From JAUILA01 sp964563925 (GTDB lineage Bacteria > Bacteroidota > Bacteroidia > Cytophagales > Cyclobacteriaceae): DNA of 64,000 nucleotides. The translations under genes and the position numbers were made by a program. Every line of letters starts with the position of its first letter. Within the stretch, counting starts at the first letter, position 1. The notes under the pieces were generated by a model that was not told the DNA's origin, ran no database searches, and saw nothing but the letters and a program-made list of their open reading frames with translations. This document shows, piece after piece, positions 17,901-27,066 of this stretch. The stretch is from positions 1-64,000 of the forward strand of contig CAZLZD010000015.1 of the NCBI GenBank assembly GCA_964563925.1. Direction: 5' to 3'.

Positions 17901-18722
17901 CTACTTCTTTACTTTAATCCGGAGGCCGCTGGTCATGGACTTCTCTTCGTATCCTTCAAAGCGGACTGGAATCGAAATGTCACGCTCCTTTCTCACCACA
18001 AAGTGAAGATGCGGACCGTTGCTATATCCTGTATTTCCTGAAAAGCCTATTAACTGGCCCTTTTTAACGCGATCCCCTTCCTCCACCAGGACGCCCCTGT
18101 GGGAAAGGTGAACATAGAAGGCAATCGTTCCGTCCTCATGAAGAATAAGAATACGGTTGCCGTAATCCTTTAATTCAGGACCTCCGCTTTTCGTAAACCA
18201 GTCGATACTGGTTACAACCAACCCTCCCCGTGCCGCATAGACTGGTTCGCCGACATTCATTTCAATATCTATGGCGTGATACGACAACGGATGATCATGT
18301 GATCTCTTCCCGTAGAAACCCTGGCTTATCCTGTATCGTTTCTTCTTTTGCACTGGCAGCCTGTATATAAACGATGTGTCAGGTCTGACACTATATACAT
18401 CTCCCAGGTGGTATCCAAATGAATAAGAATTCAGGAGTGAATCGCGCACGGCCGACTTCTCCCCTCTCAACGACATCAGATTCCGTTTTCCCCTGGCAGG
18501 AATTACCCATTCAAAAATGACCGAATCCGCCTGGTTATCTTTCATGTAGCCGGTGAGCGGCCCGTAATTGGCATTGTAACCGGTCAAAACGACCTTCTCA
18601 TTCACCTCACTAAGTTTCAAGCTAAAGTAGGCCGGCAGGGAATCAGAGGGAGTCAGGCCCTGCCCAAGCACCACGTTGCACGCCACCAGAGATAGTAGCA
18701 GGATGATTTTAAAAACTCTCAC
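17901..18722 (-). CDS. M23 family metallopeptidase
   Basis: A 273-residue exported peptidoglycan endopeptidase of the LytM type. The zinc site is complete: H-x-x-x-D in YHAIDIEMN and the H-x-H in NGPHLHFVV, with the usual KGQLIGFSGNTGYS between. The start is taken as GTG at 18722, which gives a good signal peptide (RVFKIILLLSLVACNVVLG); an ATG at 18839 exists but a consensus TATATTTG promoter at 18749-18756 lies between the two, so the longer form would not be transcribed. It probably trims cross-links during growth or division. Confidence 0.85.
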   Translation of the reverse strand: MRVFKIILLLSLVACNVVLGQGLTPSDSLPAYFSLKLSEVNEKVVLTGYNANYGPLTGYMKDNQADSVIFEWVIPARGKRNLMSLRGEKSAVRDSLLNSYSFGYHLGDVYSVRPDTSFIYRLPVQKKKRYRISQGFYGKRSHDHPLSYHAIDIEMNVGEPVYAARGGLVVTSIDWFTKSGGPELKDYGNRILILHEDGTIAFYVHLSHRGVLVEEGDRVKKGQLIGFSGNTGYSNGPHLHFVVRKERDISIPVRFEGYEEKSMTSGLRIKVKK

Positions 18723-18748
18723 AAGTATGATGGTCTTTTTTTGACCGT

Positions 18749-18756
18749 CAAATATA
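18749..18756 (-). promoter_or_regulatory. Bacteroidota -7 element of the M23 gene
   Basis: On the minus strand the sequence is TATATTTG, an exact TAnnTTTG. No -33 TTTG was found at the usual distance. Transcription starting a few bases downstream would give a short leader before the GTG at 18722, which supports that start. Confidence 0.55.
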
Positions 18757-18940
18757 TCAATTCCCGGTAAGAATGGGAATACGGGCATCAGGGCCTGTTT
18801 GTTATCCCGGAATAGAATCAACAGGCCAGGTATTTCCACCGGCTCAATGGTAATGTAATCTTGCTGCCCTGAGTCATTCTCCTGGTACTCGTACTGTTTT
18901 ATCCAAAATAACCAGAATCAGTGATTGCCTTAGCCCTGAT

Positions 18941-18968
18941 AATTAGCTACATTGAAGTAGCTGCAATT
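18941..18968. promoter_or_regulatory. Imperfect palindrome before the first cytochrome gene
   Basis: AGCTAC and GTAGCT pair around a 6-base loop, with AATT repeated at both outer ends. It ends eight bases before the ATG at 18977, so it could be an operator or a hairpin covering the start region. A comparable palindrome with a 6-base loop stands before the second cytochrome copy. Confidence 0.4.
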
Positions 18969-18976
18969 ACCCCGTA

Positions 18977-20470
18977 ATGATGAAAAGAACATTACTGATC
19001 CTGTCTGTATTTTTCTTTTTTGGTTTTGTCATAAGAAACCTGCCCGACATTCCCCGTACCTGGGATATGAAAGAAATTAAACGTTTTCATACCGCTCCCC
19101 TGGACCGGAAGGTTCGCGTCGAATACTTACCGGAGAATATATACTACAAGCTGGAGGAATATCAATTATACAAAACCTATCCGGTGTATGTCTATGACCA
19201 AATGCCGGAAGGATACCTGGATTCTTTGGCAAAACGGACACCGGAGCTTGCCGTGGATTTTTCAAAACTTGAAACAGAGGAAGACTGGATTGAGGCCGGG
19301 AAACTGGTATTTCAAATGCCTGTAAGGTTCGTTCCTTTTAACGTGCTCCCCTTTGTAAAAGACTGGGCAGACAGTGTGGGATATGAGACGACCCGGGAAG
19401 GTATTGTTCCATATGTCAGTTATGTACAGACGCCGGACGGATTGAAACTCGGGACTACCTCCTGCGCCATGTGCCATACAAAAGTGATGGACACCGGTGA
19501 GGTCATCATGGGTGGACAAGGTGATTTCCCCTTTGACCGGGAATTTGCCTTCATAGTGGAAAAATTTAATATCCAGGTAACTCCGGAAACGACAACCCCG
19601 TTGATTTACGCTCCCTGGTCTGAGGAGTCGGTAAAGAAAGCATGGTCCAGGGAAGATTTGCTGAAAACGCTCAAGAAAACGCCGCCGGGCGTAATGACCC
19701 GGCAGGGAACGGGCGTGGAAAGTCCGGTGGCTGTTCCCAGCCTCTTTGGCATTCAGGATATTAAGTATTTAGACCGGACCGGGCTGATGAAGAATGAGAA
19801 TATCGGAGACCTCATGCGGTATGCGGCATTCAACCAGGGATTGGATATGTTTACCAAATATGATGATTTTATTCCGATGGAGGGGTTTTCAAGTCATTCG
19901 GAAGTCCTGGAAAAGAATTGGAATCATCCATTTGGCTATGCCCGCGGGAGATATAGTGAAGAGCAGCTTTATGCGCTTGCCATGTTCCTTTATTCCATGA
20001 AGCCTCCGGAAAATCCTAATACATTTGACCAGTCGTTGCTGGAACGTGGAGAACTGGTTTTTGCCGAACAGGGATGTGTAACCTGTCATCCTCCTCCCGC
20101 CTTTACCAATAACCAGCTAATGCCAGCTACTGACGATTTCAATATCCCGGAAGAGGATTGGGAAAACCTGGATGTATTTAATGTATCCGTGGAAACCGAC
20201 CCTTACCTGACCATGAAAACCCGACGAGGGACCGGCTATTACAAGGTTCCTTCACTTCGCGGACTTTGGATGCGGGAGGCCTTCTTTCACGATGGCAGCC
20301 TGACCACCATCGAAGAAGTTCTGGATCCTGCCCGCCTGAAAGAAGATTATATACCCTCCGGACATGTACCTGTCAATAAGTATACAAAAGGAGTTCCCGG
20401 ACACCCTTTCGGTATGGATCTTCCTGAAGCCGACCGGGACGCCCTGATCGCCTATCTGAAATCGCTATGA
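18977..20470 (+). CDS. Di-heme c-type cytochrome, MauG/CcpA-like C-terminus
   Basis: A 497-residue exported protein with an N-terminal hydrophobic anchor or signal (LLILSVFFFFGFVI). Two heme-binding motifs are visible: C-A-M-C-H in GTTSCAMCHTKVMD near residue 160 and C-V-T-C-H in EQGCVTCHPPPAF near residue 368. After the second heme, TRRGTGYYKVPSLRGLW and FFHDGSLTTIEEVLDPARL match the end of di-heme peroxidase/MauG-type proteins, where the lysine-proline-serine stretch and H-D-G packing are conserved. It probably transfers electrons in the periplasm; whether it is a peroxidase is not shown. A second copy follows directly downstream. Confidence 0.85.
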   Translation: MMKRTLLILSVFFFFGFVIRNLPDIPRTWDMKEIKRFHTAPLDRKVRVEYLPENIYYKLEEYQLYKTYPVYVYDQMPEGYLDSLAKRTPELAVDFSKLETEEDWIEAGKLVFQMPVRFVPFNVLPFVKDWADSVGYETTREGIVPYVSYVQTPDGLKLGTTSCAMCHTKVMDTGEVIMGGQGDFPFDREFAFIVEKFNIQVTPETTTPLIYAPWSEESVKKAWSREDLLKTLKKTPPGVMTRQGTGVESPVAVPSLFGIQDIKYLDRTGLMKNENIGDLMRYAAFNQGLDMFTKYDDFIPMEGFSSHSEVLEKNWNHPFGYARGRYSEEQLYALAMFLYSMKPPENPNTFDQSLLERGELVFAEQGCVTCHPPPAFTNNQLMPATDDFNIPEEDWENLDVFNVSVETDPYLTMKTRRGTGYYKVPSLRGLWMREAFFHDGSLTTIEEVLDPARLKEDYIPSGHVPVNKYTKGVPGHPFGMDLPEADRDALIAYLKSL

Positions 20471-20562
20471 CATGTAAGTGATAAGTACTGTACATTCCAT
20501 GGCCTGGTCGTTGAACCTCAATCTCCCGTCAGGTATTTTATGCATTTCAACATTCTCTAAGA

Positions 20563-20582
20563 AATAGCCTTAATTGGCTATT
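20563..20582. promoter_or_regulatory. Perfect 7-bp palindrome before the second cytochrome copy
   Basis: AATAGCC and GGCTATT pair perfectly around TTAATT. It lies 60 bases before the ATG at 20643. No T run follows, so it is not an intrinsic terminator of the first cytochrome gene; an operator is plausible. Confidence 0.45.
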
Positions 20583-20642
20583 GTCACATAATACATTAAT
20601 TAAGTATATTAAACCTGATCCTTTGTCAATGCCTGCCTGCTC

Positions 20643-22139
20643 ATGAAAAAAGCCTTATTAATCCTGCTTACATTTATTTTTTTTGGTTTTGTACTGATAA
20701 ACCTTTAGGATATTCCTAAAACCTGGGACCTGAATGAAATAAAACGGTTCCATCTTCATCCACCTGATCGAAATGTAGAGGTGAAGTATGTACCGGAAGA
20801 CATTTATTACGATCTGCCCGAATTTGTTCTGTATCAGAATTTTCCTGTGTACGTGCGGGAACATGAACCCGCCGGGTATCTGGATTCGCTCAGGGCTCTC
20901 GAACCGCAGATCATGGTAGACTTCAGCCAGATAAAGACAGAGGAAGAATGGATTGAGGCAGGAAAACTTGTTTTCCAAATGCCTGTAAACCTGGGAACGG
21001 CCAGGGAAATTCAGTTTAAGGACACCTCATTTGTAAGGCAAGCGGACAACAGAATTACCCCTGAAGGCATATTTCCCTACTCACGATATGTGGTAACCCC
21101 TGACGGACTTAAGGAAGGAGACCTTTCCTGTGCTACCTGTCACTCGAAGGTGATGGACAACGGAGAAGTGCTACTGGGAGGACAGGGGGACTTCGCCTTT
21201 GATCGCCAGTTCGGGTTCATCGTTGAACAATTTGGCATTCAACCGGGCCTGAAACCCCCGCGGTCTTTAGATTACACCCCCTGGTCAGATTATGATATAC
21301 AGGAAGGCTGGACAAGGGAAGATTTTATCGCAGCCTTGAAAGCAATTCCTCCGGGGATGATGGTTCGGCAAGGATCAGGGATGACTGTACCCCTTACTAT
21401 ACCAAGCCTGATGGGCATCAGGGATATTAAGTACATGGACCATACCGGCCTCATGAAACATGAGAATATCGGAGACCTGATGCGCTATGCCGCATTCAAC
21501 CAGGGTCTGGATATGTTCACGGCATATAACGGGTACGTGCCAATGAACGGATTTGATAACCAGGAGCAGCTGAGGGAAGATAAGAAATGGTCTCATCCGT
21601 TTGGTTATCAACGGGGACGATACTCAGATGCCCAGCTCTATGCGTTGGCCAAATATCTCTATTCACTGGAATCACCAAAAAATCCCGAAGTCTTTCCGGA
21701 AGAGATGCTTTCGCGGGGCGAAGAAATTTTTGCACGGGAAGGTTGTGTAACTTGTCATACACCCCCACTGTTTACAAACAATAAACTCATACCTGCATCT
21801 GAACATTTTCCCATTCCCGATGAGGACAAGGAGAATCTGGACATTTTTAATATTTCGGTGGGCACCGATTCAGTGCTGGCCTTCCACACACGGAGAGGTA
21901 CCGGATATTACAAGGTTCCTTCATTACGCGGTGCCTGGCTCAGGGATGTATTTTTTCATTCCGGAAACCTCGCTTCCCTTGAAGATGTTTTAGATCCTGC
22001 GCGCCTTGAAGATGATTACGTGCCCACCGGGTTTAAACCGCATAATGTGGAAACCATGGCTGTGAAAGGCCACCCGTTCGGAATGGATTTATCAGCAGCC
22101 GACCGGGAAGCATTACTGGCCTATTTGAAATCCCTCTGA
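20643..22139 (+). pseudogene. Second di-heme cytochrome copy, interrupted by TAG
   Basis: Paralogue of the cytochrome at 18977. Read from ATG 20643 the protein would be 498 codons, colinear with the first copy (497), but codon 22 is TAG (20706-20708). The paralogue has P at this place (NLPDIP against NL-stop-DIP). Downstream everything is intact: heme motifs C-A-T-C-H and C-V-T-C-H, the GTGYYKVPSLRGAW stretch and HSGNLASLEDVLDPARL. A GTG at 20781 could restart translation but would omit the export signal, so no heme could be attached in the periplasm. Either a young pseudogene, a sequencing error or stop-codon readthrough; TAG ends several other genes here, which argues against readthrough. 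Confidence 0.75.
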
Positions 22140-22164
22140 CGTACGTTGCGATGTGGTGCCAATC

Positions 22165-24792
22165 TCAGTCCTCACGAATGGTATCCACCGGGTTAGTCTG
22201 GGCCGCGATATAGGATTGGATTCCAGTGGTTATCAGGGCCACTGACAGGGAGATTATTCCGGCCGCAAAAAACAGCCACAGGGGCATATTAATCTTATAG
22301 GTAAAATCTTCCAGCCAGCCGGCCATCAGCTCGTACGCAACGGGCCATGCAATAATATTCGCAATCACCACAAGCAGAAGAAAATTACGACTGAGGAGTC
22401 CTACAATATTAGGTGCTGAAGCCCCAAGTACTTTCCTTATTCCTATCTCCCGTATACGGGTATTGGTCGTGTAGGTCACCAGTCCGACCAGTCCAAGGAA
22501 GGCAATAAATATGGCAAGGCCTGAAAAATAGCCGATCATGGTTCCTGCCTTCTCCTCTGAATGATACATCTGGTCGAGACGGTCGTCAAGAAAGAAGGGT
22601 ACAAAGGGCTTTTCGGGCTCAAACTCCGCCCAAATCTTTTCCATATCGCCCAGTGCCGTGTAAATGTTTTCGCGTGTCAGACGTACGGCCATATAGGATA
22701 AAAAGTTGTTTTCAAATCCAATGATTAACGGACGCACTTCATTTTTGAGGCTCATGAAATGAAAGTCTTCCACAACTCCAATGATCGGGTTTTCCCTCCT
22801 GCTCCAACCGACATAATTTCCTTCCCAGCTTTTGTTCTGAAGGACTTCAAGCATTTTCTCATTGACCAGGAAACTTTGCCTGTCGGCCTCATTACTGATA
22901 TTGAAGTCCCTTCCTTCCCTGACTGTAATACCGAATGTTTCTATAAAGTCATGGTCCGTAAACAAACCGGGTAAATTTTGCCTGTCCTCATACCCCGCCA
23001 ACCGGAACGGCCGTACCGGCACATCTTCCCCGACAATATCGGATACCGCAGAGGCAGACACCACCCCGGTTGTACGCTTGAGCCGCTCCTTAAATGTTTC
23101 CGGTTTGTCCTTAATGGTTGTCCCCCGTATTGGGATCATAATGATTTCCTCTGCCTTCATCCCCAGGGATTTCGAAGACAGGAATTCATGTTGCTGGAAC
23201 ACCACAAACGCCGAAATCAATAAAATAATGGAAATTGAAAACTGGAAAACCACCAGCGATTTACGGAACCATGAACCCCCTGACTCAGCAGATGCCCGGC
23301 CCGATTTCAGGACGGAGGCCGGCTGGAAGCCGGAGAGCAAAATGGCTGGGTAGAATCCGGCGAGAATACCAAATAACAAGGTCAGACCAAGCGTCAATAA
23401 TACAAGGGAAGGGGTCACCAGGCTTGACAGGTTTAACTCATTTCCTATGAGAGACTCAAACCAGGGAACAGCTATTGCAACCAGTACTCCTCCCAGGAGC
23501 AGGCTGATGGTACAAAGCAACAACGATTCTCCAAAAAACTGCAGTACCAGGTTTTTCCGTGAGGAGCCCAGCACCTTTCTCAACGCAACCTCCTTGGACC
23601 GCTGGATGGCCATGGCTGTCGAAAGGTTTATGAAATTAATGCCGGCGATCAAAAGGATAAATAAGGCGATGCAGGCGGCAATGTAAACGGAACTGCGGCT
23701 GCGATGCGGTTCGAGTTCCTGGTACAGATCTGTGGTAAAATGAATGGAAGTTAACGGCTGGATATTGAAATCGATCACGGGTCGCAGGTTTTCCGGCATA
23801 TGCTTGTCGGCAAAATCAGACAACAATCCACGGAATTGTACTTCCCCATAGCGTTCCGGCAATTTTACATACGTATGAACCGGGTTCCAGTACCAGCCAT
23901 CAAAGCCCCAGGTATTCCCGGTGGCATCGAAAATATCCTGAATATTTAGCAATGGCACCAGGAAATCAAAATGAAAGTGGCTGTTGGCCGGGGCATCCGC
24001 CGCCACGCCGGTCACCGTCAGCGGCAACATATTCTCCAGCCAGATCGTCTCTCCAACCGGATCCCCATTGCCAAAATATTTACGAGCCGCAGAGGCGGAC
24101 AGGACGACGGACTGAGGATCGTTGAGAACGCGTTGAGGATCTCCTGTCAGCAAAGGAAAAGTGAACATGTCAAAAAACGTGGTGTCCACGAAAAATATCC
24201 CGTTCTCATAGAAACGTTTCTCCGGCTCCCGTAATACCATCAATGGCTCTTTCTGCCAAGCCTGATACATGCGGGTCACCACTGCATCCGGATATTCACT
24301 GGCCAGTGCCGGGCCTGCCGCCCAGGATATCGCGGCCGATTTTTCGACGATCGCCCCTCCTTTATCCCTTACTGTTTCGGTAATACGGAAAATCCGGTCC
24401 GCATCCTGGTGAAAGGTATCGTAGCTCAGTTCGTTGAGTACGAAAAGAAGGATCATAAGCGAACATGCCATCCCGACACCGAGCCCGAGCAGGTTAATCG
24501 CACTGTACATTTTTTTCTTCCTGAGGTTCCGAAAGGCAATGGTGAGGTAATTCCGAATCATAATGGTTTGATTTGACGATGGGTAACTGTTCTTTTCTCC
24601 CGTGATGACGTAAGGCTTGACCGAAAAAAGTACCTCTTTCACAAAAAGCCAGTTGGCCCGGAATGCAGACATGTGCCTGCGCCGGTGATGCCAGACCTCT
24701 TCCAGGTCACCCTGCACCTCATCCAGGTAGTCGGCATGACAGAAAAGATTCAACAATGATATGGCCCACTTTGGTGGTCCGGCCTCTTGCAT
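22165..24792 (-). CDS. FtsX-like ABC permease with N-terminal prefix domain
   Basis: An 875-residue membrane protein of the MacB/FtsX-like permease class. Residues 1-80 are the soluble permease prefix domain (PPKWAISLLNLFCHADYLDEV), followed by MIRNYLTIAFRNLRKKKMYSAINLLGLGVG, the standard start of the permease. Two four-helix FtsX units, each with a large periplasmic MacB-PCD-like domain, fill the rest; the second ends in TRIREIGIRKVLGAS and the closing NPVDTIRED. No ATPase gene is adjacent. It starts four bases after the PadR regulator stop, so the two are an operon. Such systems probably move or sense compounds at the membrane, but no substrate is known. Confidence 0.9.
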   Translation of the reverse strand: MQEAGPPKWAISLLNLFCHADYLDEVQGDLEEVWHHRRRHMSAFRANWLFVKEVLFSVKPYVITGEKNSYPSSNQTIMIRNYLTIAFRNLRKKKMYSAINLLGLGVGMACSLMILLFVLNELSYDTFHQDADRIFRITETVRDKGGAIVEKSAAISWAAGPALASEYPDAVVTRMYQAWQKEPLMVLREPEKRFYENGIFFVDTTFFDMFTFPLLTGDPQRVLNDPQSVVLSASAARKYFGNGDPVGETIWLENMLPLTVTGVAADAPANSHFHFDFLVPLLNIQDIFDATGNTWGFDGWYWNPVHTYVKLPERYGEVQFRGLLSDFADKHMPENLRPVIDFNIQPLTSIHFTTDLYQELEPHRSRSSVYIAACIALFILLIAGINFINLSTAMAIQRSKEVALRKVLGSSRKNLVLQFFGESLLLCTISLLLGGVLVAIAVPWFESLIGNELNLSSLVTPSLVLLTLGLTLLFGILAGFYPAILLSGFQPASVLKSGRASAESGGSWFRKSLVVFQFSISIILLISAFVVFQQHEFLSSKSLGMKAEEIIMIPIRGTTIKDKPETFKERLKRTTGVVSASAVSDIVGEDVPVRPFRLAGYEDRQNLPGLFTDHDFIETFGITVREGRDFNISNEADRQSFLVNEKMLEVLQNKSWEGNYVGWSRRENPIIGVVEDFHFMSLKNEVRPLIIGFENNFLSYMAVRLTRENIYTALGDMEKIWAEFEPEKPFVPFFLDDRLDQMYHSEEKAGTMIGYFSGLAIFIAFLGLVGLVTYTTNTRIREIGIRKVLGASAPNIVGLLSRNFLLLVVIANIIAWPVAYELMAGWLEDFTYKINMPLWLFFAAGIISLSVALITTGIQSYIAAQTNPVDTIRED

Positions 24793-24796
24793 ATCA

Positions 24797-25120
24797 TCAG
24801 GTGTTAATATCGGGTGCGAGCGACCAGAGCTGTTCCCGCTGGACCTGGATCTGCTTCAGTACCTCATACCCGTATGTTGTTATTGAATATAGTCGCTTCT
24901 TTTTACCTCCGCGCACACTGGTTGCCGCTCCCATGCGGGAATTCACAAGTTTTTTTGCTTCAAGCCGTTTAAGTACGGTGTGAATGGCAGGAATGGAAAT
25001 GGACTTGCCGGTTGTTTTCTCGTAGTGCTCTGCAACAGAAACGCCATAAATCTCCTCCTCCTGCATGACGAGAACAAGTAGCAGTACCATTTCTTCAAGA
25101 TTGCCCAGTTGAACAGACAT
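24797..25120 (-). CDS. PadR family transcriptional regulator
   Basis: A 107-residue winged-helix regulator. The PadR pattern is clear: LEEMVLLLVLVMQEEEIYGVSV, then ISIPAIHTVLKRLEAKKLV and the wing KKKRLYSITTYGYEVLKQI. It is the first gene of a two-gene operon with the FtsX-like permease. A perfect palindrome (GTTTATT-A-AATAAAC) begins ten bases upstream of the ATG and is a good candidate for its own operator. PadR proteins usually repress until a phenolic or antimicrobial ligand binds. Confidence 0.92.
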   Translation of the reverse strand: MSVQLGNLEEMVLLLVLVMQEEEIYGVSVAEHYEKTTGKSISIPAIHTVLKRLEAKKLVNSRMGAATSVRGGKKKRLYSITTYGYEVLKQIQVQREQLWSLAPDINT

Positions 25121-25129
25121 AATTTATAC

Positions 25130-25144
25130 GTTTATTAAATAAAC
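25130..25144. promoter_or_regulatory. Palindrome upstream of the PadR gene
   Basis: GTTTATT and AATAAAC pair perfectly around a single A. It starts ten bases upstream of the PadR ATG at 25118-25120, the position expected for an autoregulatory operator. The second PadR gene of the window (30697) does not have the same sequence in front of it. Confidence 0.5.
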
Positions 25145-25193
25145 ATTTGTATAAAATACGTAATTAATGGAGAAAGGGTTGCCATAACGAGCA

Positions 25194-25337
25194 TTAAAAA
25201 GCAGTAATCTGTTCCCGGCTTGTACGGATCAGATGGAGCAATGGGGCCAAGGCTAATGCCAGGTAAACATATCCCATCATTTCAAATGCCGCTAAATGCA
25301 GAGTATCAAAATCATCCTGCAGGAGAATGTCGCTCAT
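25194..25337 (-). CDS. Small membrane ORF of uncertain status
   Basis: A 47-codon frame from ATG 25335-25337 to TAA at 25194-25196. The product starts MSDILLQDDFDTLHLAAFEMMGYV and carries one hydrophobic helix before HLIRTSREQ. No ribosome site is visible. It could be a short membrane peptide or the remnant C-terminus of a larger transporter. It is placed between the PadR gene and the ABC-2 exporter, both on the same strand. Apart from it, 25121-25429 contains only the PadR palindrome and AT-rich sequence. Confidence 0.35.
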   Translation of the reverse strand: MSDILLQDDFDTLHLAAFEMMGYVYLALALAPLLHLIRTSREQITAF

Positions 25338-25429
25338 GAAAAATTGGGGGCATTTACACTGGCATGCATCACCACCACCGCAAAGAGGTTTCCCCTGTTA
25401 CGAAACTAAGATTTTTTGACAAAGTTGGG

Positions 25430-26194
25430 TCAGGATATTCGAAAATCCCGGGCCGACTGATAAACTCCTGCCCCGAGGAATAGCAAAAAACAAAGCAGGC
25501 TGCCAAGCACTACATCGATACGCACTTGTTGGTCATCAAGCAGGGAAGCCACGGCCAGTCTGGGATGGGAGAATGGGAACCAGAAGGCATTCATGTTGTA
25601 ATCGCTGAGGAGCTGGGCAATTACAAACCCCACAATGCCTGCTGCCAGCGGCAGCACAAATCCGCGCGAGAAATAGCTGACCCAAAACATCATTCCGAGG
25701 ATACCGGCTGAGGATATGATAGTAATTATCATCAGGTTGCCTGTAAGGGAGAATGAAAGGCCGGAACCGGAAAGTCCGATGCCTGCCAGTTCAGGTATCA
25801 GCATCATCAGCACCCAAAAAAGGCCGTGGGAAAAGGAGAATGCGAATAAGACGATGAGCAGCTTCGATACGTAGATGACCGGCTTCGGAACCGGCAACGC
25901 ATACAGCCTTTGCCACGCGTGGTTTTTATTCTCCAATAAAACCGACAATGCACACAGGATTACAATATACATAGGCAGAAGCATAGGAAGTATGCCGTCA
26001 TAATGAAAACGAACCCATGCTTCGGTATTATCAAGAACCTGCGGGGACACCTGGTCAGTGACCTGCGGAAGATACCAGGCCAGACCGGCAATCATCAGGT
26101 TGGTACTAACCGTTCCTACGGTAGACAACCAGAAGATCCCGGTACCTTTGAGTTTGAGTAACTCAGCTGACAACGCCCCGCTCCACTTAGTCAT
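25430..26194 (-). CDS. ABC-2 type exporter permease
   Basis: A 254-residue membrane permease with six hydrophobic segments, from WLSTVGTVSTNLMIAGLAWY through the last helix VVLGSLLCFLLFLGAGVY. The start MTKWSGALSAELLKLKGT is typical of ABC-2 permeases of the lantibiotic-immunity and NatB type (S-A-E-L-L-K-L-K). The ATG at 26194 overlaps the ATPase stop by eight bases, so translation is probably coupled; an upstream ATG at 26218 would add a poor extension. Works with the ATPase encoded directly before it. Exports an unknown compound. Confidence 0.87.
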   Translation of the reverse strand: MTKWSGALSAELLKLKGTGIFWLSTVGTVSTNLMIAGLAWYLPQVTDQVSPQVLDNTEAWVRFHYDGILPMLLPMYIVILCALSVLLENKNHAWQRLYALPVPKPVIYVSKLLIVLFAFSFSHGLFWVLMMLIPELAGIGLSGSGLSFSLTGNLMIITIISSAGILGMMFWVSYFSRGFVLPLAAGIVGFVIAQLLSDYNMNAFWFPFSHPRLAVASLLDDQQVRIDVVLGSLLCFLLFLGAGVYQSARDFRIS

Positions 26195-26906
26195 TCCTGT
26201 TTGGTTGAAGTGAAACATACAATTCCTCCATATCCCGATAGGCGTTAACCATTTCCATACTCCCGTCAAAAATTATCCTTCCCTGACGGAGAATGACCAC
26301 ATGATCGCAAATTCGCTGCACCTCGGGCAAAAGGTGACTCGAGAGAAGTATTGTCTTTTGTTCCTTTTTAAGACCAAGCATCAGTTCACGCACCTGGATC
26401 ATTCCATCGGGATCCAGGCCGCTGGTAGGCTCATCCAGAATAAGGACTTCCGGATCATGGAGCAGGGCAGCGGCGAGTCCGGCCCGTTGCCGCATTCCGG
26501 TTGACAGGGTCCCTGCTTTCTTGCCCCTGAAAAGATCAGCCTGAGTCAGTTTCAATACCTTCTCAATGGATTCTCCCGGTATCCCACGATAGCATTGCAA
26601 CAGCCGGAAGTTGTCCTGCAGGGATAAATGGTTATAAAACACGGGGGTTTCGATCATGAGTCCCAGCTTTTTATAGAGGAGACCGCGGGGCATTTCTGAC
26701 ATCGGGGACCCATGGAAAAGCACTTCACCTTTCTGTGGCTGTAACAATCCTGCCAGCAACCTGAATAGAGTGGATTTACCGGAGCCATTATGACCAAGAA
26801 TACCGAGTATCGATCCTTTTGACACGGTCAAGGATATATCAGATATATCAGTCTCTTTCCCTTTATACGAAAAATCCAGGTGGTGACAGGAAATAACAGG
26901 ATCCAT
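26187..26906 (-). CDS. ABC transporter ATP-binding protein
   Basis: A 239-residue ATPase that drives the ABC-2 permease following it. Walker A is GILGHNGSGKSTLF, the signature motif is in LSTGMRQRAGLAAALLHDP, Walker B is VLILDEPTSGLDPDG and the H-loop is in ILLSSHLLPEV. These are the features of the BcrA/NatA subfamily, often involved in bacteriocin or antibiotic resistance and export, though the actual substrate here is unknown. Its stop overlaps the permease start by eight bases. Confidence 0.93.
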   Translation of the reverse strand: MDPVISCHHLDFSYKGKETDISDISLTVSKGSILGILGHNGSGKSTLFRLLAGLLQPQKGEVLFHGSPMSEMPRGLLYKKLGLMIETPVFYNHLSLQDNFRLLQCYRGIPGESIEKVLKLTQADLFRGKKAGTLSTGMRQRAGLAAALLHDPEVLILDEPTSGLDPDGMIQVRELMLGLKKEQKTILLSSHLLPEVQRICDHVVILRQGRIIFDGSMEMVNAYRDMEELYVSLQPNRND

Positions 26907-27066
26907 GACTAATTATACGAAGGATTATCCAGAGGTGAGACCTTATGCTCACAGAAGTTTAAAGCCAGGATACGAGTCGAAATAATTGGCCGAACCCGCA
27001 TCCCTGCGATTGTGATTTCCGTAAATAGTACAACCAACTCATTATCAACCTTAAAAATCAATCATT

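Noticed and set aside
26187..26906. ATPase partner for the FtsX-like permeases
   Set aside because: It overlaps and matches its own ABC-2 permease; its subfamily is BcrA/NatA, not MacB.
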